A stretch of DNA of 64,000 bases from contig JAZKIY010000012.1 in NCBI GenBank assembly GCA_040384665.1, forward strand, positions 62,001 through 126,000, read 5' to 3'. Shown here piece by piece: positions 53,610 through 61,542 of this stretch (position 1 is the stretch's first letter; every line of letters begins with the position of its first letter). The notes beneath the pieces were generated by a model. It was not told the DNA's origin and did no database searches. It worked only from the letters and a program-made list of their open reading frames with translations. Origin of the DNA: PCRC01 sp040384665. Its GTDB lineage: Bacteria; Pseudomonadota; Gammaproteobacteria; Burkholderiales; Burkholderiaceae_C. Made by a program: the position numbers and the translations under genes.

Positions 53610-55025
53610 TCATGGGCAGTGCGCAGCGATGTAGGCCTGGACCTGGGCCACGTCAGAAGGCATGACCTGCACCCGTTTGGGCAAGGCCTCGATGCCTTCA
53701 AATTTGGCAGGGCGGTCGGGCTCGCGGCCCAGCGCTTCGACAATGGTGGCGGCAAACTTGATCGGCAAGGCGGTTTCCAGAACCACCATGGGCGTGCCCG
53801 ACTGCAGGTGCTCGCGCGCGACCTTCAGGCCATCGGCGGTGTGGGTGTCGACCATCGCGCCAAAACGTGCAAAGGTGTCGCGGATGGTGTCCAGCCGGTT
53901 GGCGTGGGTGCTCTTGCCGCTGACGAAGCCGTAGCGCGTGGCGGCCTGGGCAAAAGCAGGGTCGGCGTGCAGGTCAAACCGCCCCTGCGCCGACAGCTGC
54001 GCACCGAACAAATCGCGCACGCGGTGGGCATCGCGTCCCAGCAAATCGAACACGAAGCGCTCGAAGTTGGAGGCCTTGGAAATGTCCATCGACGGGCTGG
54101 AGGTTTCGTGTGTGTCGGTGCTGCCTCGCACGCGGTACACGCCGGTGCGGAAGAACTCGTCGAGCACGTCGTTCTCATTGGTGGCAACCACCAGCTGGGC
54201 GATCGGCAGGCCCATCATGCGCGCCACATGGCCGGCACAGACGTTGCCAAAGTTGCCCGACGGAACAGTGAACGACACCTTCTCGGTGTTCGACTTGGTC
54301 GCCTGAAAATAGCCGGCAAAGTAATAAACCACCTGGGCCATCAGACGGGCCCAGTTGATCGAGTTGACGGTGCCGATCTTGTAGCGGCGCTTGAATTCCA
54401 GGTCGTTCGACACCGCCTTGACGATGTCCTGGCAGTCGTCGAACACACCAACGATCGCGATGTTGTGGATGTTCTCGTCTTGCAGGCTGAACATCTGCGC
54501 CTGCTGGAACGGGCTCATGCGGCCGTGCGGCGAGGTCATGAACACCCGCACGCCCTGCTTGCCGCGCATCGCGTACTCGGCGGCACTGCCGGTGTCGCCC
54601 GAGGTGGCGCCGAGGATGTTGAGTTCTTCGCCTCGGCGCGCCAGTTCGTACTCGAACAGGTTACCGAGCAGCTGCATCGCCATGTCCTTGAAGGCCAGCG
54701 TCGGGCCGTTGGACAAGGCTTCGAGGTACAGCCCCTCTTCGAGTTGCTTGAGTGGCACGATGGCCGCCGTGCCGAACACCGCCTCGGTGTAGGTCTTGCG
54801 GCACAACGCGCGCAGGTCGTCGGCCGGGATGTCGTCGATGTACAGCGACAGCACCTCAAAAGCCAGGTCGGCGTACGGCAGGCCGCGCCAGCGTGCCAAC
54901 GTGGCGTCATCCACCTGCGGGTAAAACTCGGGCAAGTACAGGCCGCCGTCGGGCGCCAGGCCCTCGAGCAGGATTTCGCAAAAACGGCGGCGGTCCGGGT
55001 GGCCGCGGGTGCTCAGGTACTTCAC
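53610..55025 (-). CDS. thrC: Threonine synthase
   Basis: ThrC converts O-phosphohomoserine to threonine. The 471-residue PLP enzyme begins KYLSTRGHPDRRRFCEILLEGL (split in two motifs), with the PLP lysine in TLAFKDMAMQLLG (about 117) and the phosphate loop ATSGDTGSAAEYA, then VPSGNFGN. The start is GTG, which overlaps the hom stop (GTGA). It is cotranscribed with hom and followed closely by mobB. Confidence 0.96.
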   Translation of the reverse strand: MKYLSTRGHPDRRRFCEILLEGLAPDGGLYLPEFYPQVDDATLARWRGLPYADLAFEVLSLYIDDIPADDLRALCRKTYTEAVFGTAAIVPLKQLEEGLYLEALSNGPTLAFKDMAMQLLGNLFEYELARRGEELNILGATSGDTGSAAEYAMRGKQGVRVFMTSPHGRMSPFQQAQMFSLQDENIHNIAIVGVFDDCQDIVKAVSNDLEFKRRYKIGTVNSINWARLMAQVVYYFAGYFQATKSNTEKVSFTVPSGNFGNVCAGHVARMMGLPIAQLVVATNENDVLDEFFRTGVYRVRGSTDTHETSSPSMDISKASNFERFVFDLLGRDAHRVRDLFGAQLSAQGRFDLHADPAFAQAATRYGFVSGKSTHANRLDTIRDTFARFGAMVDTHTADGLKVAREHLQSGTPMVVLETALPIKFAATIVEALGREPDRPAKFEGIEALPKRVQVMPSDVAQVQAYIAAHCP

Positions 55026-56344
55026 GCCAGCTCTTCCTTGCGGATGCGGGTGATGGCGGCCAGCACGGTGGGCAGGCCCTGCATTTCCGCAATGGCTTCG
55101 TTCATCGTGCCTTCACGGGTGTCGTGGGTCAGGATGATGACGTCGGTTTGTGTCGAGCCTTCACCGCCGACTTCGTCCGCTTCGCGCTGCAACACCGCGT
55201 CGATGCTGATGCCGGCGTCGGCCAGGATGCCGGTCACGCGCGCCAGCACGCCAGCCTGGTCGGCCACGCGCAGGCGCAGGTAGTAACTGGTCACCACCTC
55301 GCTCATCGGCAGCACTGGCAGGTCACTCATGGCATCGGGCTGGAAAGCCAGGTGTGGCACGCGCTGGGCCGCGTCGGCCGTGTGCAGGCGGGTGATGTCC
55401 ACCAAGTCGGCAATCACCGCACTGGCCGTAGGCTCGCTACCTGCGCCTTTGCCGTAGTACAGCGTGGTGCCAACGGCATCGCCATGCACCATCACCGCGT
55501 TCATCGCACCTTCGACATTGGCGATCAGGCGCTTGGCCGGCACCAGGCTGGGGTGCACGCGGAGCTCAATGCCATTTGGTCGGCGTTTGGCAATGCCCAG
55601 CAGCTTGATGCGGTAGCCGAGCTGTTCGGCGTACTGAATATCTTGCGCGCCGAGCTGGGTGATGCCTTCCACATAAGCTTTGTCGAACTGCACCGGAATG
55701 CCAAAGGCAATCGCGCTCATCAGCGTGGCCTTGTGGGCCGCGTCCACGCCTTCGATGTCGAAGGTCGGGTCGGCTTCGGCATAGCCCAGGCGCTGCGCCT
55801 CCTTCAGCACCACAGAAAAGTCCAGCCCCTTGTCGCGCATTTCGGAGAGGATGAAGTTGGTGGTGCCGTTGATGATGCCAGCCACCCACTGGATGCTGTT
55901 GGCGGTCAGGCCTTCGCGCAGCGCCTTGATGATGGGGATGCCGCCGGCCACGGCCGCTTCAAACGCGACCATCACGCCCTTGCGGTGGGCCGCTGCAAAA
56001 ATCTCGGTGCCATGCACCGCCAGCAAGGCCTTGTTGGCGGTGACCACGTGTTTGCCAGCCTCGATCGCCTCCAGCACCAGCGCCTTGGCGATGCCGTAGC
56101 CACCAATCAGTTCGACCACGATGTCGATGTCCGGGTTGGCAATCACCGCGCGGGCGTCGTTCACCACCGCCACGCCGGGGCCGACCAGGCTTTGCGCCCG
56201 GGCCACGTCAAGGTCGGCCACCATGGTGACCTCAATGCCACGTCCAGCACGGCGCTGGATTTCTTGCTGGTTGCGCCGCAGAACGTTGTAGGTGCCACTG
56301 CCAACGGTACCGATGCCGAGCAGGCCAACTTGGATAGATTTCAT
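55022..56344 (-). CDS. hom: Homoserine dehydrogenase
   Basis: A 440-residue monofunctional enzyme of the aspartate pathway. It has the NAD(P) motif GLLGIGTVGSGTYNVL (7-22), GTTNFIL with GYAEADPTFDIEGVDAAHK near 190-215, and a C-terminal ACT domain (about 350-435) of the kind that senses threonine. It lies 45 bp after alaA across repeat copy D, which sits just before its start codon and may hold or disturb its ribosome site. Confidence 0.96.
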   Translation of the reverse strand: MKSIQVGLLGIGTVGSGTYNVLRRNQQEIQRRAGRGIEVTMVADLDVARAQSLVGPGVAVVNDARAVIANPDIDIVVELIGGYGIAKALVLEAIEAGKHVVTANKALLAVHGTEIFAAAHRKGVMVAFEAAVAGGIPIIKALREGLTANSIQWVAGIINGTTNFILSEMRDKGLDFSVVLKEAQRLGYAEADPTFDIEGVDAAHKATLMSAIAFGIPVQFDKAYVEGITQLGAQDIQYAEQLGYRIKLLGIAKRRPNGIELRVHPSLVPAKRLIANVEGAMNAVMVHGDAVGTTLYYGKGAGSEPTASAVIADLVDITRLHTADAAQRVPHLAFQPDAMSDLPVLPMSEVVTSYYLRLRVADQAGVLARVTGILADAGISIDAVLQREADEVGGEGSTQTDVIILTHDTREGTMNEAIAEMQGLPTVLAAITRIRKEELA

Positions 56345-56347
56345 ATA

Positions 56348-56412
56348 TTTTTTATGTCAAATCGGGCTTTAGCCCTAGTCAAACCTGAATCAGGCGCTAC
56401 GCTTTCGATAGC
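56348..56412 (-). repeat. Dispersed 65-bp repeat, copy D (alaA end/hom leader)
   Basis: This minus-strand copy aligns without gaps to the three plus-strand copies. It covers the last seven codons of alaA with its stop codon and nearly all of the alaA-hom gap, ending 3 bp before the hom ATG. The core here reads 'gactagggctaaagcccga'. Confidence 0.72.
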
Positions 56413-57613
56413 TTTCAAGGAACCGCGCAATGCGCTGGATGGCTTCGCGCAGATCGTCTTCATGCGGCAGGAAGACGATGCGGAAGTGGTCGGGGTCGGG
56501 CCAGTTGAAGCCTGTGCCCTGCACCAGCATCACCCGTGTTTCCTGCAGCAGTTCCAGAAAGAACTGCTGGTCGTCCTTGATGGGGTACATCTTCGGGTCG
56601 AGCTTGGGAAACATGTACAGCGCAGCGCTGGGCTTGACGCAGGTCACACCCGGAATGGCGGTGATCAGTTCATAGGCCAGGTCACGCTGGCGGCGCAGTC
56701 TGCCGCCTTCGTTCACCAGGTCGTTGATGCTCTGGTAACCGCCCAGCGCGGTTTGTATGGCCCACTGCCCTGGCACGTTGGCGCACAGCCGCATGTTGGA
56801 GAGCATGTTCAGGCCCTCGATGTAGTCGCGGGCGTATTTCTTCTCGCCCGACACCACCAGCCAGCCGGCGCGGTAACCGCACGAACGGTAGCTCTTGGAC
56901 AGCGAGTTGAAGGTCAGCGTCAGCACATCGTCACTCAGGGAACCGATGGCGGTGTGCTTCACGCCGTCGTACAGCACCTTGTCGTACACCTCGTCGGCCA
57001 GGATCACCAGGCCGTTCTCGCGGGCGATCTGCACAATGCCTTTGAGCAACTCGTCCGAGTACAGCACGCCGGTCGGGTTGTTCGGGTTGATGACCACAAT
57101 GCCCTTGGTGCGCGGCGTGACCTTGGCGCGGATGTCGTCCAGGTCGGGCATCCAGCCATTGGCTTCGTCGCAGGTGTAGTGCACCGGCGTACCGCCCGAC
57201 AGGCTGGCTGCGGCCGTCCACAGCGGGTAGTCGGGGGCCGGCAGCAGCAGCTCGTCGCCGGCATCGAGGAGGCCGTTGGTGGCCATCACGATCAGCTCAC
57301 TCGCGCCGTTGCCCAGGTAGATGTCGTCCAGCGTCACCCCCTTGATACCCTGCTGCTGGGTGTAGTGCATCACCGCCTTGCGCGCGCCGAAGATGCCTTT
57401 GCTGTCCGAGTAACCAGCCGAGTTCGGCAGGTTGCGGATCATGTCCTGCTGGATTTCTTCGGGCGAGTCAAAACCGAACACCGCCAGGTTGCCGATGTTG
57501 AGCTTGATGATCTTCTGGCCGTCCTCCTCCATCTGACGTGCGCGGTCCATGATGGGGCCGCGGATGTCGTAGCAGACGTTGGCCAGCTTGGCGGATTTCT
57601 GAATGGTCTTCAA
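56390..57613 (-). CDS. alaA: Alanine transaminase (glutamate-pyruvate)
   Basis: A 407-residue PLP enzyme that aligns over its full length with E. coli AlaA (405 aa). Matches include KSAKLANVCYDIRGP, KLNIGNLAVFGFD, IVVINPNNPTGVLYS, DEVYDKVLYD, and the lysine in FNSLSKSYRSCGYRAGW. The start is TTG at 57611-57613: it matches the AlaA N-terminus and follows a strong ggaggg ribosome site by 4-5 nt. The last codons (ESYRKRSA) lie in repeat copy D. It heads the alaA-hom-thrC row. Confidence 0.93.
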   Translation of the reverse strand: MKTIQKSAKLANVCYDIRGPIMDRARQMEEDGQKIIKLNIGNLAVFGFDSPEEIQQDMIRNLPNSAGYSDSKGIFGARKAVMHYTQQQGIKGVTLDDIYLGNGASELIVMATNGLLDAGDELLLPAPDYPLWTAAASLSGGTPVHYTCDEANGWMPDLDDIRAKVTPRTKGIVVINPNNPTGVLYSDELLKGIVQIARENGLVILADEVYDKVLYDGVKHTAIGSLSDDVLTLTFNSLSKSYRSCGYRAGWLVVSGEKKYARDYIEGLNMLSNMRLCANVPGQWAIQTALGGYQSINDLVNEGGRLRRQRDLAYELITAIPGVTCVKPSAALYMFPKLDPKMYPIKDDQQFFLELLQETRVMLVQGTGFNWPDPDHFRIVFLPHEDDLREAIQRIARFLESYRKRSA

Positions 57614-57713
57614 TGTCCCTCCGGGGGCGTTTGGCAGAGGCGAAACCTATAATTTGACCACAGTTCTGCCCTGTCCCGGTGCAGGGCCACAGGAATCCAA
57701 GCCTACACGCACC

Positions 57714-58091
57714 ATGAAGTTGCAGCCCGACAAATCCGACGTTCAAACCATCGCCGCCTACGGGCCTGACTGGGTGGGCGTGAACGGTGAAAAAATCACC
57801 CACAGCGTTCTGGTGGGGTCACGCGGCCAGTTGATCGACTGGCAATGCAATGGCTTTGACGCACTGACCGAAGAGCACTTTGCACAACTGGCCGGGCTGG
57901 GCGCGGAACTGGTGATTTTCGGCAGCGGCCGCAAGCTGCGCTTCCCCCCCCCGGCGTGGCTGAGAGGGCTGATGGGCCAACGTGTCGGTCTGGAAACCAT
58001 GGACACGCAAGCCGCCTGCCGCACTTACAACATTCTCGCTGGCGAGGGCCGCAATGTCATTGCTGCGTTGGTGCTTGAACCTTCGCAATAA
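57714..58091 (+). CDS. Mth938-like domain protein
   Basis: A 125-residue protein of the Mth938/DUF498 fold (YITHSVLVGSRG-like KITHSVLVGSRGQLIDW, ELVIFGSGRKLRFPPP, ETMDTQAACRTYNILAGEGRNV). Bacterial members are of unknown function; the mammalian relative AAMDC is likewise poorly understood. It is divergent from alaA and 94 bp upstream of the peroxiredoxin gene. ATG at 57714 starts the domain; the open frame upstream is leader. Confidence 0.88.
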   Translation: MKLQPDKSDVQTIAAYGPDWVGVNGEKITHSVLVGSRGQLIDWQCNGFDALTEEHFAQLAGLGAELVIFGSGRKLRFPPPAWLRGLMGQRVGLETMDTQAACRTYNILAGEGRNVIAALVLEPSQ

Positions 58092-58185
58092 GAGTGAATA
58101 CCGTTTCGGGGTAAAATCGAGGGTTGCAGGACAGCTGTCACAGCCGCTCCAATGCCCTCACCCTGTCACGAGAGACTAGTACCCT

Positions 58186-58665
58186 ATGGCGATCGTTGTC
58201 AACAAGCCCATTCCAGAATTTGAAGCCAACGCCACCAGTGGCGTCAAGGTGTCCAACCAGACACACCTCGGCAAAGTGGTGGTGCTGTACTTCTACCCCA
58301 AAGACAACACCCCTGGTTGCACCACCGAGGCCATGCAGTTTCGGGACAAATACAAAGACTTCGTCAAAGCCGGCGCCACCGTGTTCGGCGTGTCACGCGA
58401 CAACATGAAATCGCACGACGATTTCAAAGCCAAGCTGGAACTCCCGTTCGAGCTGATCGCCGACACAGAAGAAAAAATGTGCCACATGTTTGGCGTGGTC
58501 AAAAACAAGATCATGTACGGCAAAAAGGTCAAGGGCATTGAACGGAGCACCTTCCTGATCGCTCCCGACGGCACCCTCGCCGAAGAGTGGCGCGGCCTGA
58601 AAGTACCCGGCCATGTGGACGACGTCCTCAAGGCTGTCAAGGCGCTGAAAAAAGCCACTGCCTGA
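58186..58665 (+). CDS. bcp: Thioredoxin-dependent peroxiredoxin (BCP/PrxQ type)
   Basis: A 159-residue peroxiredoxin. The peroxidatic Cys45 is in PKDNTPGCTTEAMQFRD, with the catalytic Arg in ERSTFLIAPDG. The usual PrxQ resolving Cys five residues after the peroxidatic one is absent (CTTEA, not CTxExC). The only other Cys is near 99 (MCHMFG), so this is an atypical two-Cys or one-Cys member. It removes peroxides in the cytoplasm. Confidence 0.93.
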   Translation: MAIVVNKPIPEFEANATSGVKVSNQTHLGKVVVLYFYPKDNTPGCTTEAMQFRDKYKDFVKAGATVFGVSRDNMKSHDDFKAKLELPFELIADTEEKMCHMFGVVKNKIMYGKKVKGIERSTFLIAPDGTLAEEWRGLKVPGHVDDVLKAVKALKKATA

Positions 58666-58784
58666 CACACCGTCCTGGCAATGCGCGCGCGTGCGCATTG
58701 TTGCCGCAACGCCAGGGAACACGCGGTGCGCCTCATGCATAATGAATTCATGCATTGGAGTGCGACACCCTGTTCCCCGCCACG

Positions 58785-58814
58785 AGCCGCCCTGGTCACC
58801 AGGCGGCTTTTTTT
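58785..58814 (+). terminator. Strong rho-independent terminator between bcp and phoH
   Basis: The stem agccgcc/ggcggct (with one bulged base extending it) is followed by T7. It lies 120 bp after bcp, so it may end a short separate transcript rather than bcp. Confidence 0.85.
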
Positions 58815-58874
58815 ATGGCTGTGAACATCAGCGTTTGCCTCTTCCCTCAACGCCTACCCTGATCGCCAGACCGT

Positions 58875-60521
58875 ATGCCCCTGCCCCCCGCACCCACAAA
58901 ACGCGCTGCATTGCTGACACCAGAAGCGCTCGAAGCGCCTGTTCGCAGCCACACCAAACCCGCGCGTCGACCACCCACCGCAAACACAGCCCGAACGGCC
59001 ACGCCTGCGTCACAGCCATCCCCAGCGCCTGAACCCACCACCATCGCCCACAACACGGTACCCGACTACCACGCTGCGAACAAGCCAGAAGAGCCCGCAC
59101 CGGCAACACGCGCCAAACGCCCCCGACCAGCAGGGCCAGCCAAACTGTTTGTGCTTGACACCAACGTGCTGATGCACGATCCGATGTGCCTGTTCCGCTT
59201 CGAGGAACACGACATCTACCTGCCGATGATCGTGCTGGAAGAACTGGACGGTCACAAGAAAGGCATGACCGAGGTGGCACGCAATGCCCGCCAGACCAGC
59301 CGCACGCTGGACGCTCTGGCCGGGGCCCCGGGCGCCGACATCGGCCAGGGCTTGAAGCTGGATGCCACTGGCCACCGCGGCGTCGGTGGGCGCCTGTTTT
59401 TCCAGACCCAGTCATTGAACTACACCCTGCCGACCAGCCTGCCGCAAGGCAAGGCTGACAACCAGATTCTGGGCGTGGTGGACGCTTTGCGCCTGCAGTA
59501 CGCACCACGGGAAGTTGTGCTGGTGTCCAAAGACATCAACATGCGCGTCAAATCACGCGCGCTCGGCCTCGCCGCCGAAGACTACCAAAACGACAAAACG
59601 TTGGAAGACGGCGACCTGCTGTACTCCGGCGCCATGGCGCTGCCTGCCGACTTCTGGGACAAACACGGCAAAACGGTTGAAAGCTGGCAACAAGGCAGCC
59701 ACACCTTCTACCGGATCACCGGACCGGTGGTACCCAGTTTGCTGATCAACCAGTTCGTGTACTTTGAGGCCCCCGGAGAACCCTCGTTGTACGCGCGGGT
59801 CACCGAGATCCGCGCCAAAACGGCGGTGCTGAAGACGCTGAAGGACTTCAACCACCTGAAAAATGCCGTCTGGGGCGTGACCACCCGCAACCGCGAGCAG
59901 AACTTCGCCATGAACCTGCTGATGGACCCGGAGATCGATTTCGTCACCCTCACCGGCACGGCAGGCACCGGCAAAACCCTGATGGCCCTGGCCAGTGGGT
60001 TGACCCAGGTACTGGACGACCGGCGCTACACCGAGATCATCGTCACCCGCGCCACGGTGTCGGTGGGCGAAGACATCGGCTTCCTGCCGGGCACTGAGGA
60101 AGAAAAGATGGGCCCGTGGATGGGTGCCCTGGATGACAACCTGGAGGTGCTGGGGAAAACCGACACCTCATCGGGCGAATGGGGCCGTGCCGCCACCAAC
60201 GAGTTGATCCGCTCACGCATCAAGATCAAAAGCATGAACTTCATGCGTGGCCGCACTTTTTTGAACAAGTACGTGATCATTGACGAGGCGCAAAACCTGA
60301 CACCCAAGCAGATGAAGACACTGATCACCCGCGCTGGCCCGGGCACCAAAATCATCTGCATGGGCAACCTGGCGCAGATCGACACCCCCTACCTGACCGA
60401 AGGCTCCTCAGGCCTGACTTTTGCCGTGGACAAGTTCAAGGGTTGGCCCCACAGCGGCCACATCACCCTGGCACGCGGCGAACGCTCGCGTCTGGCTGAC
60501 TTCGCCAGCGAAGTGCTTTAA
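58875..60521 (+). CDS. PIN domain-PhoH ATPase fusion protein
   Basis: A 548-residue protein. Residues 1-90 are Pro/Ala/Thr-rich and disordered. A PIN nuclease domain follows (FVLDTNVLMHDP near 93, MIVLEELDGHKKG, VVLVSKDINMRVK), then a PhoH ATPase (Walker A GTAGTGKTLMALASG near 364, Walker B VIIDEAQNLTPKQMK near 470). This PhoH2 architecture is linked to RNA unwinding and cleavage. No antitoxin-like small gene precedes it. Two terminator hairpins follow. Confidence 0.94.
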   Translation: MPLPPAPTKRAALLTPEALEAPVRSHTKPARRPPTANTARTATPASQPSPAPEPTTIAHNTVPDYHAANKPEEPAPATRAKRPRPAGPAKLFVLDTNVLMHDPMCLFRFEEHDIYLPMIVLEELDGHKKGMTEVARNARQTSRTLDALAGAPGADIGQGLKLDATGHRGVGGRLFFQTQSLNYTLPTSLPQGKADNQILGVVDALRLQYAPREVVLVSKDINMRVKSRALGLAAEDYQNDKTLEDGDLLYSGAMALPADFWDKHGKTVESWQQGSHTFYRITGPVVPSLLINQFVYFEAPGEPSLYARVTEIRAKTAVLKTLKDFNHLKNAVWGVTTRNREQNFAMNLLMDPEIDFVTLTGTAGTGKTLMALASGLTQVLDDRRYTEIIVTRATVSVGEDIGFLPGTEEEKMGPWMGALDDNLEVLGKTDTSSGEWGRAATNELIRSRIKIKSMNFMRGRTFLNKYVIIDEAQNLTPKQMKTLITRAGPGTKIICMGNLAQIDTPYLTEGSSGLTFAVDKFKGWPHSGHITLARGERSRLADFASEVL

Positions 60522-60531
60522 CCCATAGCCC

Positions 60532-60600
60532 CCGGTTCGGCTTTCACGCCGAACCGGTTTCCTGAAACCATAAAAAAACCCCGCCGAAGCGGGGTTTTTT
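60532..60600. terminator. Tandem terminators between phoH and the OmpA-family gene
   Basis: The first hairpin is ccggttcggc/gccgaaccgg (60532-60541 with 60548-60557) followed by ttt. The second is a symmetric aaaaaaccccgc/gcggggtttttt hairpin (60573-60600) that works in both directions. Confidence 0.92.
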
Positions 60601-60618
60601 GTACCGGGGGTGAGCCGA

Positions 60619-61299
60619 TTACTTGGCAGGCGCGCGGGTACCGACCACTTCGATCTCGACGCGGCGGTTCTTGGCACGGCCTTCCGAGGTCTTGTTGTCA
60701 GCAATTGGCTGCTTCTCGCCCTTGCCTTCGGTGTAGACACGGTTCTTTTCAACACCGCTGGACACCAAGTAGGCCTTGACGGCTTCTGAACGGCGGATCG
60801 AGAGCTTCTGGTTGTAGTCGTCGCTGCCCACGGAGTCGGTGTGACCCACGGCAATGATGACTTCCAGGTTGATGCCCTTGATCTTGCTGGTCAAATCGTC
60901 CAGCTTGGCTTTGCCTTCTGGCTTCAGCACGGCTTTGTCAAAGTCAAAGAAGGCATCGGCAGCGTAGGTGACCTTGGTGGCGACCGGTGCGACTGGCACT
61001 GGGACCACTGCGGGTGCAGGTGCTGGAGCCGGGGCAGCTGCAGGTGCTGGTGCTGGCGCTGGTGGAGGAGGTGGAACCAGCGCGCCGTCGCAGCCTTTGG
61101 CAGCGGTGGCCGGGGTCCAGCTCGCATCACGCCAGCAGAGTTCGTTGGTACCGTTTTTCCAGACGAGTTCGCTCGTACCGTTGACCCAGTTGTCCACGGT
61201 AGCGCCGCCGTTTGCTGCAGTTACCTTGGTTTGAGCGCCGGCTGCCGTTGCAAGTGCAGCTGCGGCAAACAACATCGCCACTTTATTGAGTTTCTTCAT
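60619..61299 (-). CDS. OmpA-family outer-membrane/peptidoglycan-binding protein
   Basis: A 226-residue protein with a signal peptide (MKKLNKVAMLFAAAALATAAGA), a short Trp-containing N-terminal domain with two Cys (ELCWRD, AKGCDG), a Pro/Ala linker (about 80-110), and a C-terminal OmpA domain. The OmpA domain shows ADAFFDFDKAVLKPEGKAKLD, VGHTDSVGSDDYN and LSIRRSEAVKAYL, which binds peptidoglycan. It is smaller than E. coli OmpA and lacks an eight-stranded barrel, a form common in Burkholderiales. A gaggag ribosome site precedes the ATG. Confidence 0.93.
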   Translation of the reverse strand: MKKLNKVAMLFAAAALATAAGAQTKVTAANGGATVDNWVNGTSELVWKNGTNELCWRDASWTPATAAKGCDGALVPPPPPAPAPAPAAAPAPAPAPAVVPVPVAPVATKVTYAADAFFDFDKAVLKPEGKAKLDDLTSKIKGINLEVIIAVGHTDSVGSDDYNQKLSIRRSEAVKAYLVSSGVEKNRVYTEGKGEKQPIADNKTSEGRAKNRRVEIEVVGTRAPAK

Positions 61300-61542
61300 G
61301 GTTCTCCTCAAGGGGAAAGGCCGCAGTCTCGCTGCGTAATTTACACGGCCCAAGTGACCATCACATGAACCGTTAAGTTTATTGTGCCATAGGCATTGTG
61401 ACGGGAACCCCCATCCGGAACGCGTTCCGGTCACATCCGGGTCATTCTGACCGGTGTGTTGCGTGCTTGCGACAGCCGGTCCAGCCACCTGCCGCACTTA
61501 AAATAGTAACTTACGCCAGATTATTAAGAGACACCGCCCGAC

